This document shows, one piece after another, positions 1-8,610 of a stretch of 64,000 bases of DNA (position 1 is the first letter of the stretch; every line of letters starts with the position of its first letter). The notes under the pieces were generated by a model. The model was not told the DNA's origin and made no database searches. It worked only from the letters and a program-made list of their open reading frames with translations. Location: NCBI GenBank assembly GCA_016618085.1, contig JABLTG010000021.1, forward strand, positions 93,536 through 157,535. Reading direction: 5' to 3'. The position numbers and the translations under genes were made by a program. Source of the DNA: Neovahlkampfia damariscottae (taxonomy: Eukaryota; Heterolobosea; Selenaionea; Neovahlkampfiida; Neovahlkampfiidae).

Positions 1-1
1 A

Positions 2-1363
2 AAGTTCACAAAATCAAAAAATGAACATTTTGATGATATTTTAGCAAATAAGTTAAAAGTAAAAGTGACAAGAACAACAGAATTGAAAACAACTCCTGAA
101 GGTTTAGATGATTTAGTTGTAAATGAAGAATCTATTGTATCAGAAAAGATTCAATTACTCGTAGAACTATTTTCTTTTTTTTTAGATTTTGAAATGGGTA
201 ATTTTTTGAATAAGATGATTGCTAGTATTCCAGATGAAACGATAATTAGTAGTTCATTTCGTCACATTGCTGGAAAATTAGAAGAATATCCAATTGTGAA
301 AATCAATGATGATTCAATTTCAATTCCATTGATGGAAGATAATTTTGATTTTTTGAAGTCAAAAAATAAGATTGAACCAAAAGATGTTAAAATTTCAGGA
401 ATTAATTTCTTAAATTCTGTTGATTCTTCAATTATCAAGTTAGTTAAAAGACATATTGCTCCAATGAATGATTTTATTCAAACTGAATTAAAATCTGTAG
501 TGTTAATAGAAAATACAACTAATGTCAAAATTGATCAACCAAAAGATGAATCAATTATTGGGAAATTTGTTTTATTCTTGCCTTCTTTTTACAAAGGTGG
601 TGAAGTTAACATTCAATTCAATGAAAAAAAAAAAACTTTTGATTTTTCATTGAAAGATACTGTATGCTTTCAATGGTTAGCATTTGATAATAAATGCTCT
701 TATGAAATTAAACCAACAACAGAAGGATTTGGAGTTGCTTTGGTTTTTGATTTGTTGGATTATAAGTACGTCGATTCAAAAATGACCAATGAAAGGATGA
801 CATATTTTGTTTCCACCCAAAATGGTGAACAAAGTAATTATGATGAGAAAAAAATTGGTGACGGAAGTGTTAAGAACTTTTTCCGTTCAATTCGTAGTTG
901 TCATCAAATGAACAAAACAACAACAATCATTTTGACCAATCAGTATACTTTGTCAACTTTAAGACCGGAATATTTGAAAGGAAGAGATTTGGAATTATAT
1001 TCAATGTTGAAATCGGAATTTCATTTGAGATTTATTGATGGAATTCGTCTTCAAATAAAAGTGAAACAAGAAAATGAAATTCCAATTGTCAAGAAAATTC
1101 CAATTGGAGACCCAGATGAGATCATCATTCATCCATTTTATGAATCAGATATTCCAAAACTGAAATTCATTGCATCTATTGGAAAACTTAAACCACATTT
1201 GACAATGCAATTTGAAGAAGAAGATGAAGAAGAAGAAGAAGAAGAAGAAGAAGAAAATTACATCACTTTGCATTATATCTGCTGTGGAATTAACATTTCA
1301 GAATTGATCAAACCAAAAATCAGAATTCAAATGTTCCCAGATCTTCAATTCCATTTTGAATAA
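2..1363 (+). CDS. 2OG-Fe(II) oxygenase-like protein, 5'-truncated by the window edge
   Basis: The frame is open from the first bases of the window with no in-frame ATG before it, so the N-terminus lies outside. The middle of the protein contains a segment running from VLFLPSFYKGGEV to FGVALVFDLLDY, which follows the pattern of prolyl-4-hydroxylase-like 2OG-Fe(II) oxygenases in fungi and protists (LPS..xGG, then QWAAFYSDCEHEV, then a hydrophobic strand). The usual EHEV histidine is replaced (the residues here are SYEI), so a metal ligand may be missing and activity is doubtful. A run of about 15 acidic residues follows near the C-terminus. The stop codon is only 10 bp from the stop of the convergent DDRGK1 gene. 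The family call is inferred from motif resemblance. Confidence 0.6.
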   Translation, partial: KFTKSKNEHFDDILANKLKVKVTRTTELKTTPEGLDDLVVNEESIVSEKIQLLVELFSFFLDFEMGNFLNKMIASIPDETIISSSFRHIAGKLEEYPIVKINDDSISIPLMEDNFDFLKSKNKIEPKDVKISGINFLNSVDSSIIKLVKRHIAPMNDFIQTELKSVVLIENTTNVKIDQPKDESIIGKFVLFLPSFYKGGEVNIQFNEKKKTFDFSLKDTVCFQWLAFDNKCSYEIKPTTEGFGVALVFDLLDYKYVDSKMTNERMTYFVSTQNGEQSNYDEKKIGDGSVKNFFRSIRSCHQMNKTTTIILTNQYTLSTLRPEYLKGRDLELYSMLKSEFHLRFIDGIRLQIKVKQENEIPIVKKIPIGDPDEIIIHPFYESDIPKLKFIASIGKLKPHLTMQFEEEDEEEEEEEEEENYITLHYICCGINISELIKPKIRIQMFPDLQFHFE

Positions 1364-1373
1364 AAATCACATT

Positions 1374-2359
1374 TTATTGTTCTTCTAAATTAATTTCATC
1401 AATATTAATCTCTTCTTGTGTTTCATTATTTTCCAATTTAATCAATTTATTTGATTCTTGTGCCAAATCAAAAATTGAAATTCTTCCTCTTTGATTTATA
1501 AAATCAACAACCCCTTGAATTTCATCTTCAGTAATATAAATGAATTTTCCTCTGTCATCTAAAATTCCTGATAATAAACCATCTGATTCTAATGATTTTA
1601 TACGATCAATAACATCTTGAGTTTTCATTGAAAATTGTGCACTTAACTCTTCTAAAATGACAACTTTTTGAGTCTGAAAGATTTAACTTTTTTTTCTTTT
1701 TTTACTTTTATGTGTTCAATGAATTGTTTTAAAAGACCTTCATTGTTATTTATATCATCTTCTTTTTCACCTTTATCTTCTACTTCAAATAAATGTCTCC
1801 ATTCATCATATTCAGCTTTATCTTTTTTTTCTTTTTCTTCTTTTAAACGTTTTTCTTCTTGTTCCATTTCTTTTTGTTTTGCTTCTCTTTTTTCTTGATA
1901 TTCTTTTGAAAGTTGTTCTTCTCTTTCACGTTTTTGTTGTTTGATTATTTTTTGTTGTTCATTATATTCTTTTCTTTCTTGTTTTTCACGTAGTTTTTGT
2001 TGTTTTTTTATACTTAACTTTTTGAATTCTTCACTTTGGAAAATTGGATTTTCTTCTTCTTCAATTTCTTCTTCTTCGTTGTCTTCTTGGTCGTTTTGAA
2101 TAGATTCTTCTTCTTTATATATTTGTTCTCTTTGTTTTCTTTGAGTTGCTTTCGTTACAAAACGATTCTTTAAACGTTCTTTATTTGATTCTAATTCTGC
2201 TTGAGACAAATTTGAATAATTTTCTTCTTCTTCTTCTACTTGTTGTTCATCATCTAATTTTTTTATATTTGAGGTTGGTTTTTTGGTCAAAATGTATACT
2301 AAAATTACAAGAACGAAAAGAATCAAGACAACTCCAACAACCAACGCTAACATTTTCAA
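1374..2359 (-). CDS. DDRGK1: DDRGK domain-containing protein 1 (UFM1-ligase cofactor)
   Basis: Two exons encode about 317 residues, close to the human length. Residues 4-26 form one N-terminal membrane anchor. A long Glu/Lys/Gln-rich helical region follows, then a C-terminal winged-helix domain carrying the diagnostic DDRGKFIYI motif near residue 257. The intron at 1674-1705 (32 nt, GTAAAA...TTTCAG) must be removed: without it the frame stops, with it the protein reads QFIEHIK-TQKVVILEEL like the human protein. In the known family DDRGK1 (UFBP1) sits on the endoplasmic reticulum and recruits the UFL1 ligase for UFMylation, so this organism probably has that pathway. A CCAAT box lies just upstream of the ATG. 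Confidence 0.93.
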
Positions 2360-2476
2360 AAAAAAATGTCCAATAAAATCGATTAGAAGGTTCTAAAAAG
2401 AATAAATAATAATTAATATTTTATTATAAACATAATATCAGATCAAAAACTTGGTGTTTTATAAAATCTCACAGAA

Positions 2477-3618
2477 TTAAAATTTCTTTTTGTGTTTTTT
2501 TTTTTTCTCATTCTTTTGGAATGAAGCACCATTTTTTTTATCAGTATCTTTTGTTCTTGGTTTTTCAAATTTTTCATTTTTCAAAGTTTCAAAAATTTCA
2601 AAGCCACAAGGAACTACATGTTTATTTTCTTTTTCAACTTGAATAAATAATTTATATTTTGAATTTGGATTCAAAAACTTCAATTGACAAAATTGTTCTT
2701 TTCCTCTGAACCAAAAAGATTTAACTTCATTTGAATCAAATGATTCTGAAATGATATTGAATTTTAAACTTTTGACTTGTTTAAAAATATCTTTCTTTGC
2801 TATTGTCCAGTTCAAATCAACTGTTGTTGATGTGATGTTATTTAATTCAAATTTTAAACAAGACAAAAAGATATCATCATCTTTTGACATTTTACCATCA
2901 AATGATTGTTCATTTTTTCTATTTTCAGATTTCTTTGTTTCTTTTTGAGGTTTTTGAGGTTTTGATTTTGTGTCTAATGTTTTAACTTTAAATTCATCAT
3001 AACAGTCTTGATTATAACCTACAATGTAAAATGTGTATTTTTTATTTGAATCTAAATCACCAACAAAACAAAAAGAGTCTTTACCAGAGTAAATTAATTT
3101 ATCTGTTTTTTTTTTAGATCTAACCATGTAAATTTCATAACGTTTAACTTTCTTATAATAATCTGGTTTTTTCCATTTCACTTTGAATGAGTTTGTGGTG
3201 ATTTCTTCAATTTTTATACTCAAATTATCAATAATTTCATCTTCATCTTCTGAATAAGAAAATTCATCTTCATCAAAAAAATCTTCAAAAAATTCGTCTT
3301 CGTCACTGGAATTAAAAAATTCTGCAAAATCGTCTTCGTAAGAATAAAAATCTTGACCAAAACTGTCATTCAAAAATGAGTTATCCTTTTGTTTCTATTT
3401 GTTTTTTAGTTTTTTCTATGTTCTACTCCTGTAAGAATTTCATAAGCGTTTGAAATTTCTTGAAATTTTTCAGTTGCTTCTTCTTGGTTGTCAGGATTGT
3501 TGTCTGGATGATGTTTTTTCGCAAGTTTGAAAAAAGAACTTTTAATTTCTTGCTCTGTTGGATTAGTGCAAGAGATTTCTAAAATTGAGCAAAGCTCTAT
3601 TCTTCTCTTTTGGTTCAT
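2477..3618 (-). CDS. J-domain protein fused to fibronectin-III-like repeats
   Basis: Two open frames join into one protein of about 369 residues by removing a 32-nt intron at 3395-3426 (GTAGAA...AATAG). The downstream frame has no ATG of its own, which supports the join. Residues 1-65 are a DnaJ domain with the HPD tripeptide at 37-39, the motif that stimulates Hsp70. A strongly acidic stretch follows, then two repeats resembling fibronectin type III folds (each with a conserved Trp and a Tyr-rich strand), and a Lys-rich tail. J domains normally partner Hsp70; pairing with FN3-like modules suggests client or scaffold binding, but that is inference. An ATTGG box lies about 15 nt upstream of the start. 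Confidence 0.7.
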
Positions 3619-3797
3619 TCCTAAATTGAAGAAATCTAATGATTGGCTGATCTTTCGCTATCCTCTTATGGCGAAAAAATTCTCAAACTACAATCGAGGC
3701 CGAATTTAGATATTCTTCAATTTACCTAACTCTATATAATTGGTCTAATTTTCTTGGAAGACTCAACCCAACCGTCTAAAACGAAAAAACAACACAC

Positions 3798-4169
3798 ATG
3801 AGACAACAAAGACACTTTTCAGTATCATCATTGAATTCAACTATAAAAAAACTTGACACTAAAGAAAGACAACAACTAACGAAGTTCTTCAGATCATGTT
3901 GCGAGAAAACACCAAGAGACTTGTTCATTTCTGGCATTTCTCATTATTTCAAATTCATACAGCAATTCAAAACTGGAATCTCGACTCAAATGATCAAAAT
4001 TTACTTCGTACTCTTCTTATGGATTGGTTATCACTTCGAAAATGTTGGATCTTTCATCGCTCCAGCACATTTTTACAACGTATACAATTTGAACCAAGAA
4101 AGAATACAGCTGGACCATTTCCTTGACTTTGAACCAGAAGTACTTCAATTCTTCGAAACTGATGCTTAA
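3798..4169 (+). CDS. Orphan small protein, paralogue A of a tandem pair
   Basis: The 123-residue product is not recognised. It shares a core with the next gene: a stretch of the form KIYFVLFxWIGYHFxNVG, followed by a Tyr/Asn-rich segment (YNVYNLNQERI here, YYKYNLKDQRI in the neighbour) and an acidic C-terminus ending near an EFF/FF motif. A CC pair (SCCEK / QCCEV) precedes the core in both. The protein has no signal peptide and no obvious catalytic motif. ATTGG lies about 60 nt before the ATG. Tandem duplication is clear from the alignment; function is unknown. Confidence 0.65.
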   Translation: MRQQRHFSVSSLNSTIKKLDTKERQQLTKFFRSCCEKTPRDLFISGISHYFKFIQQFKTGISTQMIKIYFVLFLWIGYHFENVGSFIAPAHFYNVYNLNQERIQLDHFLDFEPEVLQFFETDA

Positions 4170-4416
4170 TTCTCCACGTAAATTGTATGATAAATATTCC
4201 TCTTTAATTGAATTTGTTTTTGTTGATTACAGGTTGATTTTTTTCTTCATTTCAACACCAGTTCCAAAAACAAAAAATTTATCAAATAGTCAGAAAAAGC
4301 CTTTTATCATCAATTGAAATAAGAACTTTGCTCACCCGATTTGGAAAAGAAAATTGTCACAATTTTTTTTAATTCGCCAACCAAATCAATACCACAACGA
4401 ATTCATAAAACACCAA

Positions 4417-4809
4417 ATGAAGTATACTCCGATACATTATGACAAGTTTCTGGATAAAATATGTGGTACAAAAAACGAAAAGATGGACTTCATCAAGTTC
4501 GCTGAGCAGTGTTGCGAAGTAACTTCAGAAACAGAACTTATGGAAGGACTTTCACACTTTTACAAGTTTATAGACTGTATGAACCAAAGCATACCATCAA
4601 ATCTTGGAAAAATATATTTTGTACTGTTTATATGGATAGGTTACCATTTTTCTAATGTTGGTGAGTTCGAAACTGCTTCCAGTTATTATTACAAGTATAA
4701 CTTGAAAGATCAACGAATTAAACTTGAAGAATTTACTACTCGCGAAGAAGAAGTAGTTGAATTCTTTGATGAAGGAAGTCTTCATTATAAGGCTTCAAAT
4801 AAGAGTTGA
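4417..4809 (+). CDS. Orphan small protein, paralogue B of a tandem pair
   Basis: The first ATG in the frame is at 4417, giving 130 residues; the frame is open further upstream but without an ATG. The protein aligns with the gene at 3798-4169 over most of its length, including the KIYFVLFIWIGYHF core and the CC pair, and has a longer acidic C-terminus. The two genes lie head-to-tail about 250 bp apart, so they arose by local duplication. I see no CCAAT box immediately upstream, unlike most genes here. Function is unknown. Confidence 0.65.
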   Translation: MKYTPIHYDKFLDKICGTKNEKMDFIKFAEQCCEVTSETELMEGLSHFYKFIDCMNQSIPSNLGKIYFVLFIWIGYHFSNVGEFETASSYYYKYNLKDQRIKLEEFTTREEEVVEFFDEGSLHYKASNKS

Positions 4810-4970
4810 TACTCCTGTCCATTCAAAACACACTTCTCTTACATCATAAATATTTAGTTTTTTATACTCACTTGGAGAAAACTGTGGAAATTTTAAAGAG
4901 AATGAATTTTAATTTTATAAATTATTTTACCATTTTTTTTAACCAATAAGAAAATAAATAATTTCTGGAG

Positions 4971-6566
4971 ATGGATACAAACTCACAAGATTTCCAAGAT
5001 GTTCTGGCTATGGGTTTTGATAAAAATCTCGTGATAAATGCATTTTCAATCCATAAAACTAAAGAAGACGCTGTGAATTGGTTACTACTCTCAGAACAAG
5101 GAATGACCAAAGAAGATTTAGTGGAATTAAAAGAAGCAAATGAAGTCATTATTGAAGTCACTTCAAATCAAGAAAATCCTGAAAAAAGAATAAAACAACA
5201 AGAAAATTCAGTTGAAGACATTCCAACAGATGTTTGGTTGAAAGAAATTTTAGGATATTCATCTATTGATGATATGGTTGCATTATCAGAAGTAAACAAA
5301 AATTTCAACCAAATTGCTTGTAAATTTTTTTTTTTTTTTACAGTTCTTAAAATAGCAAGTGATTTTTTTTGGAAACCAATCATTGAAAATCAACATCAAA
5401 ATAACAAGTTTTCCGAATATATTAAAGATGTAAATTTAGAAATATTTAAATATTTCAATTATCAACCTTTTAATTATACAAAAATTAAAAATGAAAATCT
5501 TTTAGATTCAGATTATGAACTTGGAACATCGAATTATAAAACTGAATATTCAAATTTTAGAAAACATCAACAAATGTCAAATGTCACACAAGAAGGAAAA
5601 TATAGAAATTATGACTGGGAATCTTACGTAAATCGAACAAATTTAGAAATTGGATTTGGTGTAACTTGGTTGGCGTATTTGTTGAGCCTGACATTGGCTG
5701 TTTTTATTTTAGGAATAACAGTTCCTTTGAATTTAGATTCTATTATACCAAAAGAAGGTTTCTGGTTTTTGTTCAATTGGATTCCAATTATGCTTTTTGC
5801 GATTATTTATGTTGTGATTTTTGCTTTGAATTCATTTGCCGGAAAATATATTCCATTTTTTTCACAGAATCAATGTTTGAATTTAGATACTCCATTATAC
5901 ACCGTAGCTGTATCATATCATTTTTCATTCTTACCTTTTTTTGTTTTTTCAATTGGAATCAAACTCATAGCTTTAAACAATGTAAATTGTTGGACTTATT
6001 TAGTTGGAATTCCTACTGTAATTTTTGCTGCAATAACATTGATTAATTTAATTCCTTTTTACTATAGATTATTTATATTTAGTGAAGGATATGTCAAATT
6101 AACATGGGCATCTACAGGAACATTGGTTGACATTGCAATTACATTTCTCACAATGAGTGCTGGGTTGATTCTGATCACATTGAATTTAGATGGATTCACA
6201 AAAATACCATGGTCATTAGCATTTATACCGTTTTATATCCCTGTTTTTGTATGGGCTATTTTTTATCCTTATCAACTTTTTTTTGGTCTTGTTCTTGATG
6301 TTTCTGATTTAAGAGAAGATTGGCTTTCATTAATGTATGCGGGAACAATTGGGAGTTGTGTATCTGTTGCGTTATGTCTTTGTTCTATAATGTGGTGGGC
6401 AACATTTTTATTGGTTGGATTGAAATTAGATGGTATCATTCAAACTTGGTTTACCATTTGTTTTATTCCATTTTATTCAATTTATTTCATCAGTATTGCC
6501 ATTTTAACAACTATCTTTTGTTGTTTTGGATGTTTTTATTGGATATGTTTATCAGATGATTATTGA
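4971..6566 (+). CDS. UBA / F-box / multi-pass membrane fusion protein
   Basis: About 523-531 residues. Residues 8-45 read as a UBA domain (MGFDKN...AVNWLL, the MGF loop that binds ubiquitin). Residues 85-130 read as an F-box (DIPTDVWLKEILGY...ALSEVNKNFNQIA). From about residue 225 to the end there are roughly eight to nine hydrophobic membrane spans. Positions 5320-5343 look like a 24-nt intron (GTAAA, a long T run, then ACAG); it is a multiple of three with no stop, so the frame stays open whether or not it is spliced. A UBA plus F-box on a polytopic membrane protein suggests a membrane-anchored SCF ubiquitin-ligase adaptor; that role is inference. CCAAT lies about 30 nt before the ATG. Confidence 0.7.
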   Translation: MDTNSQDFQDVLAMGFDKNLVINAFSIHKTKEDAVNWLLLSEQGMTKEDLVELKEANEVIIEVTSNQENPEKRIKQQENSVEDIPTDVWLKEILGYSSIDDMVALSEVNKNFNQIACKFFFFFTVLKIASDFFWKPIIENQHQNNKFSEYIKDVNLEIFKYFNYQPFNYTKIKNENLLDSDYELGTSNYKTEYSNFRKHQQMSNVTQEGKYRNYDWESYVNRTNLEIGFGVTWLAYLLSLTLAVFILGITVPLNLDSIIPKEGFWFLFNWIPIMLFAIIYVVIFALNSFAGKYIPFFSQNQCLNLDTPLYTVAVSYHFSFLPFFVFSIGIKLIALNNVNCWTYLVGIPTVIFAAITLINLIPFYYRLFIFSEGYVKLTWASTGTLVDIAITFLTMSAGLILITLNLDGFTKIPWSLAFIPFYIPVFVWAIFYPYQLFFGLVLDVSDLREDWLSLMYAGTIGSCVSVALCLCSIMWWATFLLVGLKLDGIIQTWFTICFIPFYSIYFISIAILTTIFCCFGCFYWICLSDDY

Positions 6567-6587
6567 TTCAAAAAATAGAATGTATAT

Positions 6588-8132
6588 TTATTCTTCTAAA
6601 ATTTCTTCTTCTTCATGTTGTGATAAATTTCCAAATAATTGTTTGATTACATCATCATCATCATTTTCTTTTTTGATAACGTAAAATTGAGTGAATTCTT
6701 CTTTTTTAGGTTCTTTGAATTTCTTTACAAAAATATCAAACATATTTTCATCATCTTTTACTCCAGATACATATCCAGTTAATGATCGATCTTTTGATGA
6801 TGTTTTTCTTTCTTCTTCTCTTTTTTTCAAAGTTTCCATTGGTACATCAAAATAGATTCCAATTATTTTTTCAACACCTTCTTCTTTTGCTATTTTAATC
6901 CAGTCACCTCTTTCTTTTTCATCATGATTCACTTCATCAATGATAACAGATTTTCTTTTTTTCAAACTTTCACGAGCATGTTTGAGACAAATATCTTTTG
7001 ATTTTGAATGAGTCAAATTGGATGAAATATGAACTTTCTTTTTGGATTTAATTTGGTTTGCAAATCTAGTTTTTCCTGAAGAAGGTAAACCAATTAAAAT
7101 GATCATCATTCTTTTATCTTCTGGAAGTTTCATCTGCTTTGGTTTTAAAATGCATTCAACATAATATTTAACAGTATCACCAAATTTACTCCATTCTTTG
7201 TCTCTCATATCCATTTCTTCTCTCAAATTTTCGTAAGTAAAATCCAATTCTCTAACAACCACTTTCTCAACAGCTTCTTTGACTCTTCCTTCCATTTGTT
7301 GATCAAATGTTCCCCAATGAACTTCCTCAATATCTTTAGGTTTGATTTTATACATTGTTCTTTTCAATATGAAACCTTTTTCGTCTAATGCATAAAGTAC
7401 TTTTCCTTCAACAATAAAATGATCATGTTCGTAACGATGTTGCAGATTTTTTTCTTTTCTATATTTTTCATTAGCCTCTAAATCTCTCTTTTGACATTCC
7501 ATACAATCTTTAACCAATTTTTCTTGATCATATTCTATTGGACCGTAAATATACTCTTTATCAATTTCTTCGATGATTGGAGCAATTTCACCATTGACCG
7601 TTTGGTAGAATAATGGTTGCAACTTAATATCAAAGTTATAATGAACTAAATGAGGTTCTTTTTGTCCACATAATTCAAATGACATTGATTGAATGTTTTT
7701 GTCATTTGCCAATTTTTTGATAAAAAAATTTGGTGGTGAATTAAAAAGATCAACTTTAGGTATTAAAAATCCTAATTGATCTCTAAATAATCCATCTGAA
7801 TTTTCTTTTTCTTTTTTAGCAACCAATTTTTTATCCAATGAAAGCAATGATAAATTTAAAAAATGTCCGTACTCTGTATTCGCTAAAAAAGCAGTACCTT
7901 TTGATTTAGCTGATATGAACCCCTTTCCATTCTTATCAAAATACTTGTAAAAAAGAACATTCATTCCATTCCATTTGTTCATAATATAATAATTCTCACA
8001 TCCTTTGAATGATTTGTACTCATAATTATCAAAATCTTGGTAAGGATAACTTAATTTTGGTGTTCCATAAATAAGTTGAAAATCTTCTAAAATTTCTTCA
8101 TTGATATGTGTGATGATGAAGGAACCACCCAT
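6588..8132 (-). CDS. RNA ligase fused to polynucleotide kinase
   Basis: A 514-residue uninterrupted protein. The N-terminal half carries nucleotidyltransferase motifs of RNA ligases: KWNG with candidate nucleotidyl-lysine K53 (motif I), SFELCG near 151-156 (motif III), EGKVLYA at 242-248 (motif IV) and KRTMYKIK at 257-264 (motif V). The C-terminal half has a P-loop, GLPSSGKT at 348-355, followed by an IDEVN segment typical of 5'-polynucleotide kinases. The combination matches enzymes that heal and seal broken RNA, such as tRNA-repair or splicing ligases. The protein ends with an acidic tail. The natural substrate cannot be read from sequence. Confidence 0.78.
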   Translation of the reverse strand: MGGSFIITHINEEILEDFQLIYGTPKLSYPYQDFDNYEYKSFKGCENYYIMNKWNGMNVLFYKYFDKNGKGFISAKSKGTAFLANTEYGHFLNLSLLSLDKKLVAKKEKENSDGLFRDQLGFLIPKVDLFNSPPNFFIKKLANDKNIQSMSFELCGQKEPHLVHYNFDIKLQPLFYQTVNGEIAPIIEEIDKEYIYGPIEYDQEKLVKDCMECQKRDLEANEKYRKEKNLQHRYEHDHFIVEGKVLYALDEKGFILKRTMYKIKPKDIEEVHWGTFDQQMEGRVKEAVEKVVVRELDFTYENLREEMDMRDKEWSKFGDTVKYYVECILKPKQMKLPEDKRMMIILIGLPSSGKTRFANQIKSKKKVHISSNLTHSKSKDICLKHARESLKKRKSVIIDEVNHDEKERGDWIKIAKEEGVEKIIGIYFDVPMETLKKREEERKTSSKDRSLTGYVSGVKDDENMFDIFVKKFKEPKKEEFTQFYVIKKENDDDDVIKQLFGNLSQHEEEEILEE

Positions 8133-8610
8133 TTTACCTTTTTCACTTTTTTTTTTATTTTATTTTATTTTTTTTTACCTTCTTGAGATATAACCAGAGA
8201 GTATGTTTTGAGGATTAAAAGGGTCTTGCTTTGTAAAAACAGTCGCATTTTTGTGGTCAGTCTCTAAGATTTTGAATATTCTGTTGGTCAGTGTTTTTGT
8301 TGTTAAATTTACTTTCTTTGAGTTTTGTTGTTAAACTTTGGTTTTTTGAGTTTTTTTTGTTCTGGCATGGTCTTTGGGTTTGTTTGTGAAGACATGTGAA
8401 AGAAATGATTGGTCTATTTCAGTTTGTTCTTTTATTGTGGTATCCGTATCATAAACCAACGAATTAAGTAGAATAAATGAACAGAATAATTTTCTCAAAT
8501 ACATCATTTTATTTTTATTTTTTGGCTGGAGATATTTTTATTGGTTTGATCAAACCAATAAGAGTCTACCGCTTCGCGCCAAAACCTCAACCACAACAAG
8601 ACAACGAACG
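8133..8610. other. Divergent intergenic region (RNA ligase / SMC2)
   Basis: This 478-bp stretch separates two divergently transcribed genes. I see no protein-coding frame. It contains several ATTGG/CCAAT boxes (one near 8409, and a facing pair at about 8541 and 8556), T-rich tracts with repeated TTTTGTTGTTAAA-like elements, and an E2F-type site next to the SMC2 start. A small non-coding RNA cannot be excluded. Confidence 0.5.
8576..8584 (+). promoter_or_regulatory. E2F-type site in the SMC2 promoter
   Basis: GCGCCAAAA, the reverse complement of TTTTGGCGC, matches the E2F consensus TTTSSCGC and sits 27 nt upstream of the SMC2 ATG in otherwise C/G-poor DNA. CCAAT boxes lie just upstream. Two E2F-family genes occur in this same window. 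Confidence 0.6.

Noticed and set aside
1668-1898. Phe/Ser-rich open frame on the plus strand
   Set aside because: Antisense of the Lys/Glu-rich part of DDRGK1; no independent support.
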